Of a stretch of 64,000 bases of DNA, positions 8,126-18,000 are shown one piece after another. The stretch spans positions 62,001 to 126,000 of the forward strand of contig JAAVVA010000002.1 of assembly GCA_018449715.1 (NCBI GenBank). The letters run 5' to 3'. This DNA comes from Acidobacteriaceae bacterium dw_441. GTDB lineage: Bacteria > Acidobacteriota > Terriglobia > Terriglobales > Acidobacteriaceae. The stretch's first letter is position 1, and each line of letters starts with the position of its first letter. The translations under genes and the position numbers were made by a program. The notes beneath the pieces were generated by a model, which saw nothing but the letters and a program-made list of their open reading frames with translations, made no database searches and was not told the origin of the DNA.

Positions 8126-10119
8126 GCGCCCCTTACCCGGCTGTCGAAGATATCATCCACGGTGTAACGGTCAAAGACCCATACCGTTGGCTCGAGGACC
8201 GCAGTCTTCCAGAGACCGAGGAGTGGTTGCAGAACCAGAAGCGGCGGTGTGATGAGTATTTTGCCGGATGCCCGGATATCGATCGCATCCGGGAGCGCGT
8301 CCGCGAATACCTCGACGTAGAGGTGATGGACCAGCCGGCGCGAATCGGCGAGAAGCTCTTTTTCCGGCGTCGTGCAAGAGGTCAGGAGCAGGGATGCATC
8401 TATGTGCGTGAGAACGGAATCGACAGACTCCTGGTCGACCCGTCCCCGGAGGGAATCTTTGTTTCGATAGGAATTCACCGTATCTCGTGCGACGGACGCT
8501 TCCTCGCATATGAGCGCAAGGAGGGTGGCGAAGATACGAAAGAAATCCATGTCGTAAATGTCGAAACCAGCCAGCGGTTGTCGACCTACCTGGAACGAGG
8601 CTTCGCGAGAGGGTTTGTTTTCACTACGGACAATCGAGGTTTCTACTGCTGCCATGAAACACCAAATGCTACAGGAGATCACGAGATTCGGCTCCGTCTC
8701 TTCGACGAGTCGGTGGAGGACCAGGTGGTTTTTCGAGCGGCGCGCTCGCATGGAACCCGCCTGGTCCTTACAGCCGATGAATTGAATATTGGAGCTATCT
8801 GGTATCGAAATGACCAGGACTGCTTGCGAGCGGATTTTTGGATGACTCATCAATGTGAACCATATGAATGGATACGTGTCGCTGCAAGACGTGAACTCCC
8901 TTTCGGCCCAATATTAAAAAATGGCCGAATCTTCGCACTGATCCAGGCGAGCAACAGTGGTGAGAGATTGGTCGAATTAGATCAAGCAGGGAATGTAATT
9001 AAAACCATTATCCCCAACGAATTCGGTACGCTGCGGAATTTTGTCGTCGGCGACTGCGTTTACGCTCTCTTCTACAGTGAAAGGCACTTTATCCTGCGGA
9101 TCTGGACTTTCGAATCCGTCAAGCTGGCATGCCTATCTCTCCCTCATGGGGTGACCGTGCAACTACTTCCAAATTATGGGGATGGCAAATCTTTATTTTT
9201 TACAACGGAATCCTTCATTGACCCCGTAACGGTCCACGAGTATGTCCCAAGTCCGTCGCAAACTCTTTCTTTGCACCAGGTAATCGTTGAGATGAAATCG
9301 CCTTCCTCTCTCCATATACGAGAGGAGGCAGCTACCGCAAATGATGGCATTTCGGTTCCTGTGACTCTGGTCTCATCGAGACCAAGCACTACAGCCTCAC
9401 CGACAATAATGACCGGCTATGGCGGGTTCGGAATCCCCGCCTCTCCACAGTTTTCAGTCTTGGTCTCGATTCTATTGGAGTTAGGCGTCACCTTTGCCCT
9501 TGCTCACGTCCGAGGAGGAAGTGATTTTGGCAGAGCATGGTTTTCGACCGCGCGTGGGCGGAAAAGGCAAAGGAGCATCGATGATTTCACCACTGTCGCG
9601 GAATGGCTCTTTCAAGAAGAGATCGCATCTCGCGGTAATTTAGCGATCTTTGGCGGCTCCAACGCTGGGCTACTTGTCGCAGCGGCGATGGCGAATCGAC
9701 CAGAACTCTTTCGGGTTGTCCTGTGCATTGCACCGCTACTCGATATGGTCCGATATGCGCTATTCGATGATGCATGGAAATGGCGTGCCGAATACGGTTC
9801 CAATCTGGATTCCGGCGATTTCCGAGCCCTGTATGCATATTCCCCATATCACCACGTACAAGCGGATACCAATTACCCTGCGGTGCTCTTCATCTCTGGT
9901 GACCGTGATTCACGGTGCAACCCAGCCCATACCCGCAAGATGACCGCTATTCTTCAGAACCGTGTTGCACAAGATAGAGCGGTTCTCCTTGACTACAGGG
10001 GAGAACGAGGACACTCTCCGGTGCTCCCTCTAACTATACGGATTGATTCATTGGCACGGCGAATTGCATTTGTTTGCCGTGAGCTAAACATCTCCTGGAG
10101 TAGAGGGGAAAAACAATGA
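8113..10119 (+). CDS. prolyl oligopeptidase family serine peptidase (S9A), cytosolic
   Basis: 668 residues. The start is ATG 8113, with AGGAGG 4 nt upstream; upstream frame is shadow of the kinase gene. Domain order is an S9A N-terminal segment (YPAVEDIIHGVTVKDPYRWLED), a seven-bladed propeller to about 420, then an alpha/beta hydrolase. The probable triad is Ser516 (GGSNAG), Asp599 (SGDRDSR) and His634 (RGHSP). No signal peptide is present, so it should act in the cytosol. It overlaps the kinase upstream and B2 downstream (ATGA), which ties it to biosynthesis rather than uptake. It could trim the leader or core, cleave the finished peptide as self-protection, or replace part of B2 function. 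These roles are not distinguishable from sequence. Confidence 0.85.
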   Translation: MPRMSAPYPAVEDIIHGVTVKDPYRWLEDRSLPETEEWLQNQKRRCDEYFAGCPDIDRIRERVREYLDVEVMDQPARIGEKLFFRRRARGQEQGCIYVRENGIDRLLVDPSPEGIFVSIGIHRISCDGRFLAYERKEGGEDTKEIHVVNVETSQRLSTYLERGFARGFVFTTDNRGFYCCHETPNATGDHEIRLRLFDESVEDQVVFRAARSHGTRLVLTADELNIGAIWYRNDQDCLRADFWMTHQCEPYEWIRVAARRELPFGPILKNGRIFALIQASNSGERLVELDQAGNVIKTIIPNEFGTLRNFVVGDCVYALFYSERHFILRIWTFESVKLACLSLPHGVTVQLLPNYGDGKSLFFTTESFIDPVTVHEYVPSPSQTLSLHQVIVEMKSPSSLHIREEAATANDGISVPVTLVSSRPSTTASPTIMTGYGGFGIPASPQFSVLVSILLELGVTFALAHVRGGSDFGRAWFSTARGRKRQRSIDDFTTVAEWLFQEEIASRGNLAIFGGSNAGLLVAAAMANRPELFRVVLCIAPLLDMVRYALFDDAWKWRAEYGSNLDSGDFRALYAYSPYHHVQADTNYPAVLFISGDRDSRCNPAHTRKMTAILQNRVAQDRAVLLDYRGERGHSPVLPLTIRIDSLARRIAFVCRELNISWSRGEKQ

Positions 10120-10493
10120 CAATCCTGGTAATTGAGAGCTGGTTGCTTCTCTGCTATCTGGAGTTTGTGATGAAGTGGTCATCATTTAACAAACTCTACG
10201 GGCTCGTTCGACACACAACCATTCGAACGCTGGTCGATCGGCGGTTGCGTTCGTATCGCGATCTCTGTCATGCCGTAGATCTGGCCAGCGTTTTCTACCT
10301 GAAACGCGTTTTGTGTCTGCAACGATCCGCCGCCACAACCTTGTTATTACGTCGATATGGCTGGAACGCCGAGCTGGTGCTTGGGGCACAGATACTACCC
10401 TTTAAAGCGCATGCCTGGGTTGAGATCGATGGCATCGTTGCTAACGATCGACCCCACATCAATCAGATTTACCAAATACTGGATCGCTGCTGA
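10116..10493 (+). CDS. lasso peptide biosynthesis B2 protein (transglutaminase-like leader protease)
   Basis: 125 residues, the usual size for a separate B2. It carries the family's Cys in RVLCLQRSAATTLLLRRYG (Cys67) and His in FKAHAWVEIDG (His99), with Asp residues at 105 and 111 as candidates for the third catalytic residue. B2 proteins cut the leader from the precursor together with B1. Its ATG overlaps the stop of the prolyl oligopeptidase (ATGA), and the cyclase gene begins 12 nt after its stop. Confidence 0.9.
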   Translation: MTILVIESWLLLCYLEFVMKWSSFNKLYGLVRHTTIRTLVDRRLRSYRDLCHAVDLASVFYLKRVLCLQRSAATTLLLRRYGWNAELVLGAQILPFKAHAWVEIDGIVANDRPHINQIYQILDRC

Positions 10494-10505
10494 CGAGGCC
10501 CTCAG

Positions 10506-12422
10506 ATGAGCATTCTATTTGGAATAGTTAACCAACGCGGCTCGACAATATCTGAATCAGAGCTGCGTGCGCTGGCAGGTACCGCAAGTGGCTACGGTTT
10601 TACCGGGCTGGTGACGGAGATCGACGGCAAGATAGGGGTTGGACTTCACCCATTTCTTACAAACAAACGAACGAAGGCCAATGTAAAGCTTGTTAAGAGC
10701 CCCGCGGGGAATATCGCGGTCTTGGATGGTTTCCTCTATAACTTTCGGGACCTCTGCGTTGAACTCGGTCTGAACTCTTCTATGGATCACTCAGATGCGT
10801 CTATAGCTCTGGCCGCATATGAGACATGGGGCGAGGCATGTTGTGAACGGTTTTATGGCGACTGGTCTGTGGTGTTCTGGAACAAAGGACGGCAAGAGCT
10901 CTACTTGAGCCGAGATCACGCAGGCACACATAGCCTTTTTTACGAACAAGCCCCTAACAGCATTCGCTTCTCTTCTATGCTGGATGCACTTTGTAGGGAT
11001 AAAACGGCGTCGACGCTCGACAGGAGCTATCTGAGTTGCTATCTTGCGAACGAATCCACCTATGACTTAACTCCTTATGAACAAGTGAAAGTTGTACCTC
11101 CAGGCTGCACCCTTCGTTTTGCGAACAGGAGCGTAACAAGGTCCTGCCATTGGACAGCTCGATGCCAGGAGGTCTTCCGGTATAAGTCTGATGGAGACTA
11201 CGAACGTCATTTTGTTTCCGTACTAACCGCATCGATTGAGTGTAGAGTGCCCTCGGACGAGAATGTACTGGCTCACCTTAGTGGAGGGCGAGACTCCTCG
11301 ACGATCGTGTGCATTTCAGACCATATTCGTCGTTCTCATGGAGCAGAGGCGGACGATCTAGTAGATACGGTCTCGTATTTTGATGACACGGAACCGCATT
11401 GGGATGAGCTGCCATTCATTCGCGCAGTCGAGGAATTTCGTGGGAAGAGAGGCGTGCATATTGATGCCTCTACGATTAGCTTCGATCCCTGGACAGTCGA
11501 TAGACGCTACAGCGTACCCTGTCTCGGAGTAACCCCTTATAACGAAGAGCATTTCGAAAAGACGATATCTGGACGTTCATACAGCTCGATCATTTCGGGA
11601 GTCGGTGGCGACGACCTTCTAGGTGGAATTCCAAACCCAACACCGGAGCTGATGGATCTGCTGTGGGACTTTGATCTCAACAAGCTTCTCAGTCGTTCCT
11701 TGCAGTGGTCTTTAACAAATAGAACGACGATTGGAGCGACAGTTTGGGATCTGATCGCGGAATTCAGTAATCTCCTCTTGAAGCATGGCTCTGTAAAGAG
11801 GACTTACGCCCCATGGATCAATCGGCATTTCATTCCGAGCAATTCCCTGCTATCGACCAATCCACTCGTCCAGATTCCTATTGCCCGGCCGTCAAACATT
11901 TTTGATCAACTTCGTTGGCCGTCACTTGTCGGGCACTTGCCCCATTCCGTTCCAACGCTTTTTGCTTTGCGTGAATACAGGTACCCATACCTGGATCGAG
12001 CGCTAGTTGAATTTGTGCTTCGCCTGCCACGGGAGCAGTTAGTCCGACCCGGAGAACCACGGTCGCTTATGCGTCGATCCTTACGAGGTATTGTTCCCGA
12101 CATAATTCTGGACAGGAAACGGAAAGCCTTTATATCCAGACGGCCACACACTTGGCTGAGGGGCAAAGAAGAAGAGGTCAGTCACCTTCTCAAAGAAACT
12201 TATTTGGAGACGATTGGCTGTATCGACGGTAGTTCATTACGTCGCCACCTTACGGAAATTCTTACTTTTCGTAAGACGGAATGGAGTCTGTCACTCGCGC
12301 GTCTGATCAATCTTGAACTATGGATCCGAGCGAGATTTAACCTGAGGCCCGCTGCGTGTCCGTCAAGTTCCATTTCAAAATCAGATGTCCATCGGACATC
12401 GCAAAGCTCCGCCAGGGCATAG
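10506..12422 (+). CDS. lasso cyclase (asparagine-synthetase-like, C protein)
   Basis: 638 residues. The N-terminal class-II amidotransferase-like domain (about 1-210) has Ser rather than Cys at position 2, so glutaminase activity is probably lost, as expected for lasso cyclases. The C-terminal ATP-pyrophosphatase domain carries SGGRDSS at about 259-265 and ISGVGGDDLLGG, plus the synthetase-like FALREYRYPYLDRALVEF. By family, it adenylates a side-chain carboxylate (Asp/Glu) in the core and closes the macrolactam ring with the N-terminal amine. It is the fifth gene of the operon. The precursor gene starts 37 nt after its stop. Confidence 0.92.
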   Translation: MSILFGIVNQRGSTISESELRALAGTASGYGFTGLVTEIDGKIGVGLHPFLTNKRTKANVKLVKSPAGNIAVLDGFLYNFRDLCVELGLNSSMDHSDASIALAAYETWGEACCERFYGDWSVVFWNKGRQELYLSRDHAGTHSLFYEQAPNSIRFSSMLDALCRDKTASTLDRSYLSCYLANESTYDLTPYEQVKVVPPGCTLRFANRSVTRSCHWTARCQEVFRYKSDGDYERHFVSVLTASIECRVPSDENVLAHLSGGRDSSTIVCISDHIRRSHGAEADDLVDTVSYFDDTEPHWDELPFIRAVEEFRGKRGVHIDASTISFDPWTVDRRYSVPCLGVTPYNEEHFEKTISGRSYSSIISGVGGDDLLGGIPNPTPELMDLLWDFDLNKLLSRSLQWSLTNRTTIGATVWDLIAEFSNLLLKHGSVKRTYAPWINRHFIPSNSLLSTNPLVQIPIARPSNIFDQLRWPSLVGHLPHSVPTLFALREYRYPYLDRALVEFVLRLPREQLVRPGEPRSLMRRSLRGIVPDIILDRKRKAFISRRPHTWLRGKEEEVSHLLKETYLETIGCIDGSSLRRHLTEILTFRKTEWSLSLARLINLELWIRARFNLRPAACPSSSISKSDVHRTSQSSARA

Positions 12423-12459
12423 TCCATGTCTTTGCGGAATTTCCAACAAGGAGAATGCA

Positions 12460-12606
12460 ATGAAAACGTATGAACGTCCTCTCGTAACCAGTACCAGGAA
12501 TGTCTTCACTGAAGTGAAGAGCATGAACAGCAATAAGAACGACCCGCAGGTGATCGACGGTCCATCGAGTCTGGGATCGAATGCGGGATATGAAGCTGAC
12601 GAATAA
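12460..12606 (+). CDS. candidate lasso precursor peptide (A)
   Basis: 48 residues from ATG 12460 with AAGGAG 6 nt upstream. The leader-like start MKTYERPLV matches the Y-x-x-P signature of leaders bound by PqqD-type B1 proteins. The rest is polar and acid-ended (NDPQVIDGPSSLGSNAGYEADE). The core is not obvious. Possible rings are Ser21 to Asp28 (positions 1 and 8) or Gly39 to Glu45/Asp47, the latter with almost no tail. A Thr just before the cleavage site, common in the family, is not clearly placed. Its position directly after the cyclase supports the precursor role. Ser-rich content fits a phosphorylated product, but that is speculative. Confidence 0.75.
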   Translation: MKTYERPLVTSTRNVFTEVKSMNSNKNDPQVIDGPSSLGSNAGYEADE

Positions 12607-12632
12607 CCCTTTGCCACATCACAGCAAGCGTG

Positions 12633-12673
12633 CCCGGTCGATTCATGCGGCCTCCACAGACCGTACGACCGGG
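12633..12673. terminator. inverted repeat between converging operons
   Basis: CCCGGTCG at 12633-12640 and CGACCGGG at 12666-12673 form a perfect 8-bp stem around a 25-nt loop. It lies between the precursor stop and the isopeptidase stop, the place for a bidirectional terminator. There is no T-run on either side, so rho-independent function is doubtful. Confidence 0.4.
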
Positions 12674-12700
12674 TAGCTTGAGAACGTGCTCGACCGAATC

Positions 12701-14995
12701 TTATCTCGCTGAATCGAGCTTCTGTCGAAGCATCTCCCAGCGTTCATATTGATCTTTCAGTAGCACATCCTGCCGTCGCGATCCTTTCAGCCAGAACCTA
12801 TACCAATCGACATTACGCTGCAGCGAAGCAAGACGAGCTTTTGGATGGTCAGGCTGATGATCTTCGTTTGGGTAATAGTACAGCTCGACTGCGCGGTTCA
12901 AGCGGGTAAGCCCGGTCAACCAGTCCATCGTTGTCGAAAGATAAAGAGGTGGCCTCTTCGGGTCGTCAAACTGAATGCCATATCCCATCGATTCCATCAG
13001 CACGGCTGCATGAACCTGATCCAGATGAAAGGATGCTGAATAGTCGACCCAGCTTTTCAAAGAATCTCCATACGGAGGACCTCCGTACATCGCATCCCAC
13101 CCTCGGAGTGTAGATGGAGTTCGCAGGGACCAGTATTCCGGGAGGTTGTATTGAACGTTATCCGTGAGTGTGGCTGCGCGATAGGGTATGTGCGAGTGGG
13201 TAAGGATGAATTCGGTATACCAGCCTGTTCTGCTGAAGCCGATAAGTCCAACCCGTTTCGGATCGATCAGTCCTTGTGCCGCCAACTGATTGACGGCACC
13301 GTCCCAGATATCCATCTGGAATGCCGCTTCCGCTATACCGCCAGGGTAGCCCGAAGGATAGCGCTTCACCTCATCGCTTTCCTTCCAATCCGGAGGATAG
13401 GTGCGCACGAGGTACATCATTCCTGCATTGGCGATCGGTTGTGGGGCGAACGATGGATAGTGGTTATAGCCGGTGTCGCAAGCGAACTGGCCTTCATACG
13501 CCTTGGTCTGAATGACAAGAGGATACGAATCTCCGTCCTTATAGCCAGGCGGAACAAACAAGAATCCCTCAACTTTATATCCGGTTGATGTCGACCACTG
13601 GACTGGCTTCGCGGGAGCCAAAGTAAGCCCATCGAACTGTGGATTCAGTTTGGTCAGAATCGACACTCTCGTGTCTCCCGGTTTGAAAGAATAGATTTGT
13701 GGCGGCGTGTAGGAATTCTGGTAATCACCCATAACAGTCGAGCCGTTGCTGGCGATCTCTGAAAACCGAAAATAGTCCTTCAACGGCAACTCGAAGGAAG
13801 ATATCTGGCGCCATTCTGAGGAAGACTCCTGAAAGATGCTGAGGGTGGTCGCCGAAGTACGAAGCACCAGGTTCCCTTCATCACTCCAAAACAACGGCTG
13901 TTTAGCGCCATCCGTCATCCTCGGAGATACTTCCTTTATCTGTGCATTGGCGATCTCGACCGAGAACAGATGAGCACCGGCAGAGCCCAACTGCTTTGCT
14001 GCCTCATCGTTTCTCTCCCACTCGGTGCCAATCGGAGATTCAGCATAGACAGCGAATCTCCTGCTGTCAGATGACCATAGGGGCGTGTTGGATATCCATG
14101 GGCTATTGAGTGCAAGTGCGGACCTCCCATTCGCAATGCTGACGAGTACAGTAGGCAGAACTCCCGCAAACCCAACCTGTCTCAAACGCTGAACATATTT
14201 GTTCGCCAGCCATGACGAAGGAAGGGCTTCGGTCGTGTCTATGTAGTTCACGAGAAGCCGCTGCCCGTCCGGAGAGAGGCTTAGATGCAGCGTGCCCAGG
14301 TACGGCACAGAGATAAGTCGCGTATGGTCAAATGGCGATTTGATTGGAAGCGGTTCTGCCCTATAGTGCTGATCATGCTTTCGAGCCACGTAAATACGCC
14401 GATAATGAAGATCAGTATGTTGGGGATCGGAGAACGGTATCCGATAGCCTGAATCGATCTCTTCCGCGGTGTGGTTGGTCTTGCCGGAGAAACCTTCTGA
14501 CTTGTTCTCTGCCGCAAACGCGATCGTTGCTCCATGACTGTCAGAACTGAACTCGACGATGTCATCTTTGAACTGGATGATTGGCGTTAGGCTTCCCGTT
14601 TCAGTGTTCACCTTGTAGATGGCCCTTCGCTTAGCTCTATTGCGATAAAGAAATTCAAGATGAACCCCATCTTGAAGCCACTGCAACTGGCCGAGCTCTC
14701 GTCCGGTGAGGAGAAGTCTGGGTTTACCTCCGTCATTGAGATCGGCGGCAAACAGCTCGAATAGATTCTCGTTGATCCTGAGATCGGGAACTTTCACGAG
14801 GTATACGACGCGTGTGCCTTGGGGATTCATCAAGATCGCTCGCTGCCCGGAGTTATCGACCGCAAGGTATCGCACCGTAACGCAATCGCGAGCTTCGATT
14901 GGCCTCTGCGCATGTGCAGAGGCCAATCGAACTCCGAAAAGGAGAACGCTCACGGGAAGCCAAGAAGGCAGACGGTAGATCCCAGCTCGGAACAT
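12701..14995 (-). CDS. lasso peptide isopeptidase (AtxE2-like)
   Basis: 764 residues from ATG 14995; a GTG at 15004 would add three. An N-terminal signal peptide ends near ASAHAQ, so it is periplasmic. A beta-propeller (to about 460) is followed by an alpha/beta hydrolase. The nucleophile is Ser588 in IGFSRTGW. The acid position holds Glu668 (VLMESMG) instead of Asp, and His713 is in EDHQ. A Glu in the acid position is a hallmark of lasso isopeptidases, which hydrolyse the ring isopeptide bond of an imported lasso. It follows the TonB receptor gene with no spacing. The pair converges on the biosynthetic operon, as in proteobacterial astexin-type loci. Confidence 0.88.
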   Translation of the reverse strand: MFRAGIYRLPSWLPVSVLLFGVRLASAHAQRPIEARDCVTVRYLAVDNSGQRAILMNPQGTRVVYLVKVPDLRINENLFELFAADLNDGGKPRLLLTGRELGQLQWLQDGVHLEFLYRNRAKRRAIYKVNTETGSLTPIIQFKDDIVEFSSDSHGATIAFAAENKSEGFSGKTNHTAEEIDSGYRIPFSDPQHTDLHYRRIYVARKHDQHYRAEPLPIKSPFDHTRLISVPYLGTLHLSLSPDGQRLLVNYIDTTEALPSSWLANKYVQRLRQVGFAGVLPTVLVSIANGRSALALNSPWISNTPLWSSDSRRFAVYAESPIGTEWERNDEAAKQLGSAGAHLFSVEIANAQIKEVSPRMTDGAKQPLFWSDEGNLVLRTSATTLSIFQESSSEWRQISSFELPLKDYFRFSEIASNGSTVMGDYQNSYTPPQIYSFKPGDTRVSILTKLNPQFDGLTLAPAKPVQWSTSTGYKVEGFLFVPPGYKDGDSYPLVIQTKAYEGQFACDTGYNHYPSFAPQPIANAGMMYLVRTYPPDWKESDEVKRYPSGYPGGIAEAAFQMDIWDGAVNQLAAQGLIDPKRVGLIGFSRTGWYTEFILTHSHIPYRAATLTDNVQYNLPEYWSLRTPSTLRGWDAMYGGPPYGDSLKSWVDYSASFHLDQVHAAVLMESMGYGIQFDDPKRPPLYLSTTMDWLTGLTRLNRAVELYYYPNEDHQPDHPKARLASLQRNVDWYRFWLKGSRRQDVLLKDQYERWEMLRQKLDSAR

Positions 14996-15006
14996 GAGTC
15001 GCACTC

Positions 15007-18000
15007 TCAGAACTGGACCTTGAGAGCGAATTGCATAGACCGCGCTCCGCCCTGTTGATATTGTGACGCTACCGTTCCAAGGCTCCGATTCAGCATGGAA
15101 GTTACCTGTCCGAAGGTGACATCGGTCAGGTACGGATCGACATATCCGAAGTTTGGATGGTTCGTGAGATTGAATGCCTCTGCGCGAAATAGAAGCTTCA
15201 GAGTTTCTCCAAGCGGAAACTCCTTACGAGCCGCAAGGTTCAGTTGCGCTGCGCCAAAGCCCCTGACAAAATTGCGGGGTGCGTTCCCGGTGTCTGTACT
15301 GGTCGGGCTGGTGATCGCAGGATTGATTTTATTGTTCGCGCCGCCGTTGATCGCACGCCCACCTGGATACTGGCTACCATAGAGATATAACGGTTTTGAG
15401 GCATCGTAATTCACGTTCCCGTAGTATTGGTTGCCGTTTGAGTCGGTGAAGTATGTTCCCTGCAGGGTGATGGGAAAACCCGTTCTTCCTGTGGCACGGA
15501 GATCGATCCCCCAGTGATTTACAAGCATGTCGGCATATCGGCCACGGGCATGACCGGGAATGTTCCAGGAAACACCGGCCTGCAGGTTATGTCTCACATC
15601 AAAATCTGAATTGCCACGGATGAGCGGCAACGCACTCGCATTCGAACCGAAGTCGAGAGAATGCGACCACGTGTACGAGACCAGAGCCTGCAGCCCCTCG
15701 GCCATCGTCCGTTGGAACCGGATCTGAAGTGACTGGTAGTTCGAAGTGACGCCTCCAGCTACGTAGGCGACAGTTGTGAAGGTCGAATTTTGTTTCGATA
15801 GAGATTTCTGTTGCGTCTGGACCAGCCGTCGCCCGTTTGAGGCGACATAAGAAATTGTCAGCAACTGTTTTTTGCCCAGGGACTGATCGATGCTCGTATT
15901 CCATTGGAGCGTATAAGGCAACTGAAGCTGCGATGGAAAGGCATAAACGGTTGTGTAGGGAGTGCTGGGAGCTAGCGAGAATCCCAATTGCGCGGCCGTA
16001 ATCGGAATCGATGCCCCGGAATATACCTTGAATGCTCTGAAGCCAATCGCCGTAAATCCTGCTGTGGCAGCCTGATTGTCGGTGTCAAAGAAGACACCTC
16101 CACCCACTCTGACGACGGTTTCAAGACCCGGCTTGTCATGCGCGGTCCATGCCACGCCGAGGCGCGGGGCGAAGTTATACCAGCTTGTATTCCAAAGAGC
16201 TGTTCCTCGTGGTCCAAGTGCGAGACTGGATGGGATTCCGACATTGCCCGTGACCGTATATGCGTCATTTCCATTGGCTTCGTGCGGCGGAGGATCGACC
16301 TCATATCGCAACCCGAGGGAGGCAGAGAGGCGTTGCGAGATGCGCCACTCGTCCTGGATGAATACGGCGGTCTCGTTGAAGACAGGACTCGAAGCGAGGT
16401 ATTTCTGTACGACCGCACTCGTCGCCGCATTGTTCAGGACCTCCTGTGGTGTGTAGAACAGTCCACTGACAGAGGCCGCAAAGGGATTCAACGTGGAGAT
16501 GATACGGCGATAATCGAGGCCGACTTTGATGTTGTGATGGCCGAAAGCGAAACTTGCTGAGTCGGTCAGGTTCCACTGCCTCGAACGGGTGCTGGAAGTC
16601 AGCGTGCTCAAAGCAGAACTCCCGATTCCCGAGAAGTTGAGGGTTATGGATGGATATGGATTTACAAAGCCGTCCAGCCCTACTTGTTGCGCGAAATTGA
16701 TCGGAGTGGAGCCGCCAAATCCGTCCAGGGCACCGGTCTGCGCCGACCTTCCTATGGAGAGACCAAGCCGGAATTCATTGCTGATATGCGTAGATGGCTG
16801 AGCGGTCAAGCCCAAAGTGTAGCTTTGAGCATTCATGCGTGTCGTAGAGACCGCTGAAAGATTCCGGCTCTGCGTTGAACTCGGGGAGTACGCCAATCTC
16901 ACGAAGCCGGAAAGCTTAGGTGAAAAAACATGATCGAAGCGCACCCCTGTTGAATCGATAGATGCGGGGAGAGAGTAGGACGCAATAAACTGAGCGAGAT
17001 TTGGGCTGGTTGCTCCTGAAGTGCAGGTGCCATAGTCGATCCCATTCTGTATAGGAAACGCGTTCAAAATTCCTTGTAGGGCCGACTTCGCCGAAGTCCT
17101 CATGCAGGAATCAGGCACGTAGAGAATGCTCGCGGCCTGTGGCTGCCGCAATCTCAACCCTTCATAGGAAAGGAAAAAGAATGTTCTGTCTTTGTGTGGA
17201 TACAGGCTGCCAAGCCAGATCGGTCCGCCGATGGTTCCTCCGAAGTCGTTTTGTCGCAACGCAGCTATCGGCTTGCCATAGTGATTATTGAACCAGTCGT
17301 TGGCGTCGAAGATGTTGTTCCGCAAGTAGTCAAAGGCCGTGCCGTGAATGATGTTGGTTCCGGAGCGTGTCGCAAAGGAAAACTGACCTCCCGGTGTTCG
17401 CCCGAATTCCGCAGAGTAAGTGGAGCTCGAGACTCTGAACTCCTGAAGTTCGTCGACCGATAACAGGCTTTGGGTTGTTCCCAGTGCAGTAGCAGAGGGG
17501 AGAGTACCGGAGGTGGATGCCTGAGCATAGCCAATTCCGTTACCAGAACCGGCATTGGCAGAAACACCGTCAATCATGTAGTAGTTCGATTCTGTCCTCT
17601 GCCCATTTACGCTAAAGTCTCCGTTATATCCAAGACTCGACGAAGCTTGCGGCGTTTGGCTCACGACGCCTGGTGTCATGGAAATGAGATCCTGGAAGCT
17701 CCTTCCGTTGAGAGGCATGTTCTCGACAAACTTACGGTCGATGACTGTGCTCACTGAGGCGTCTGCCGTGTTGATCGTGAATGTACTGCCATCTACATTT
17801 ACAGTTTGTGATTCAGACCCGACCTTGAGCCGTATGTTCAATACCTTCTGATCGCCGACATTGAGGATGACATCTGAGATCTCGATAGCTGAGAAGCCTT
17901 GCTTCGAGAGACGAATGGAGTAGTTGGCTGGCTGGAGCGGCAGGCTGATGAAGATTCCTGCCTTGTTACTTCTGGCGTGGAAGCTGTTGCCGGTTGCAGT

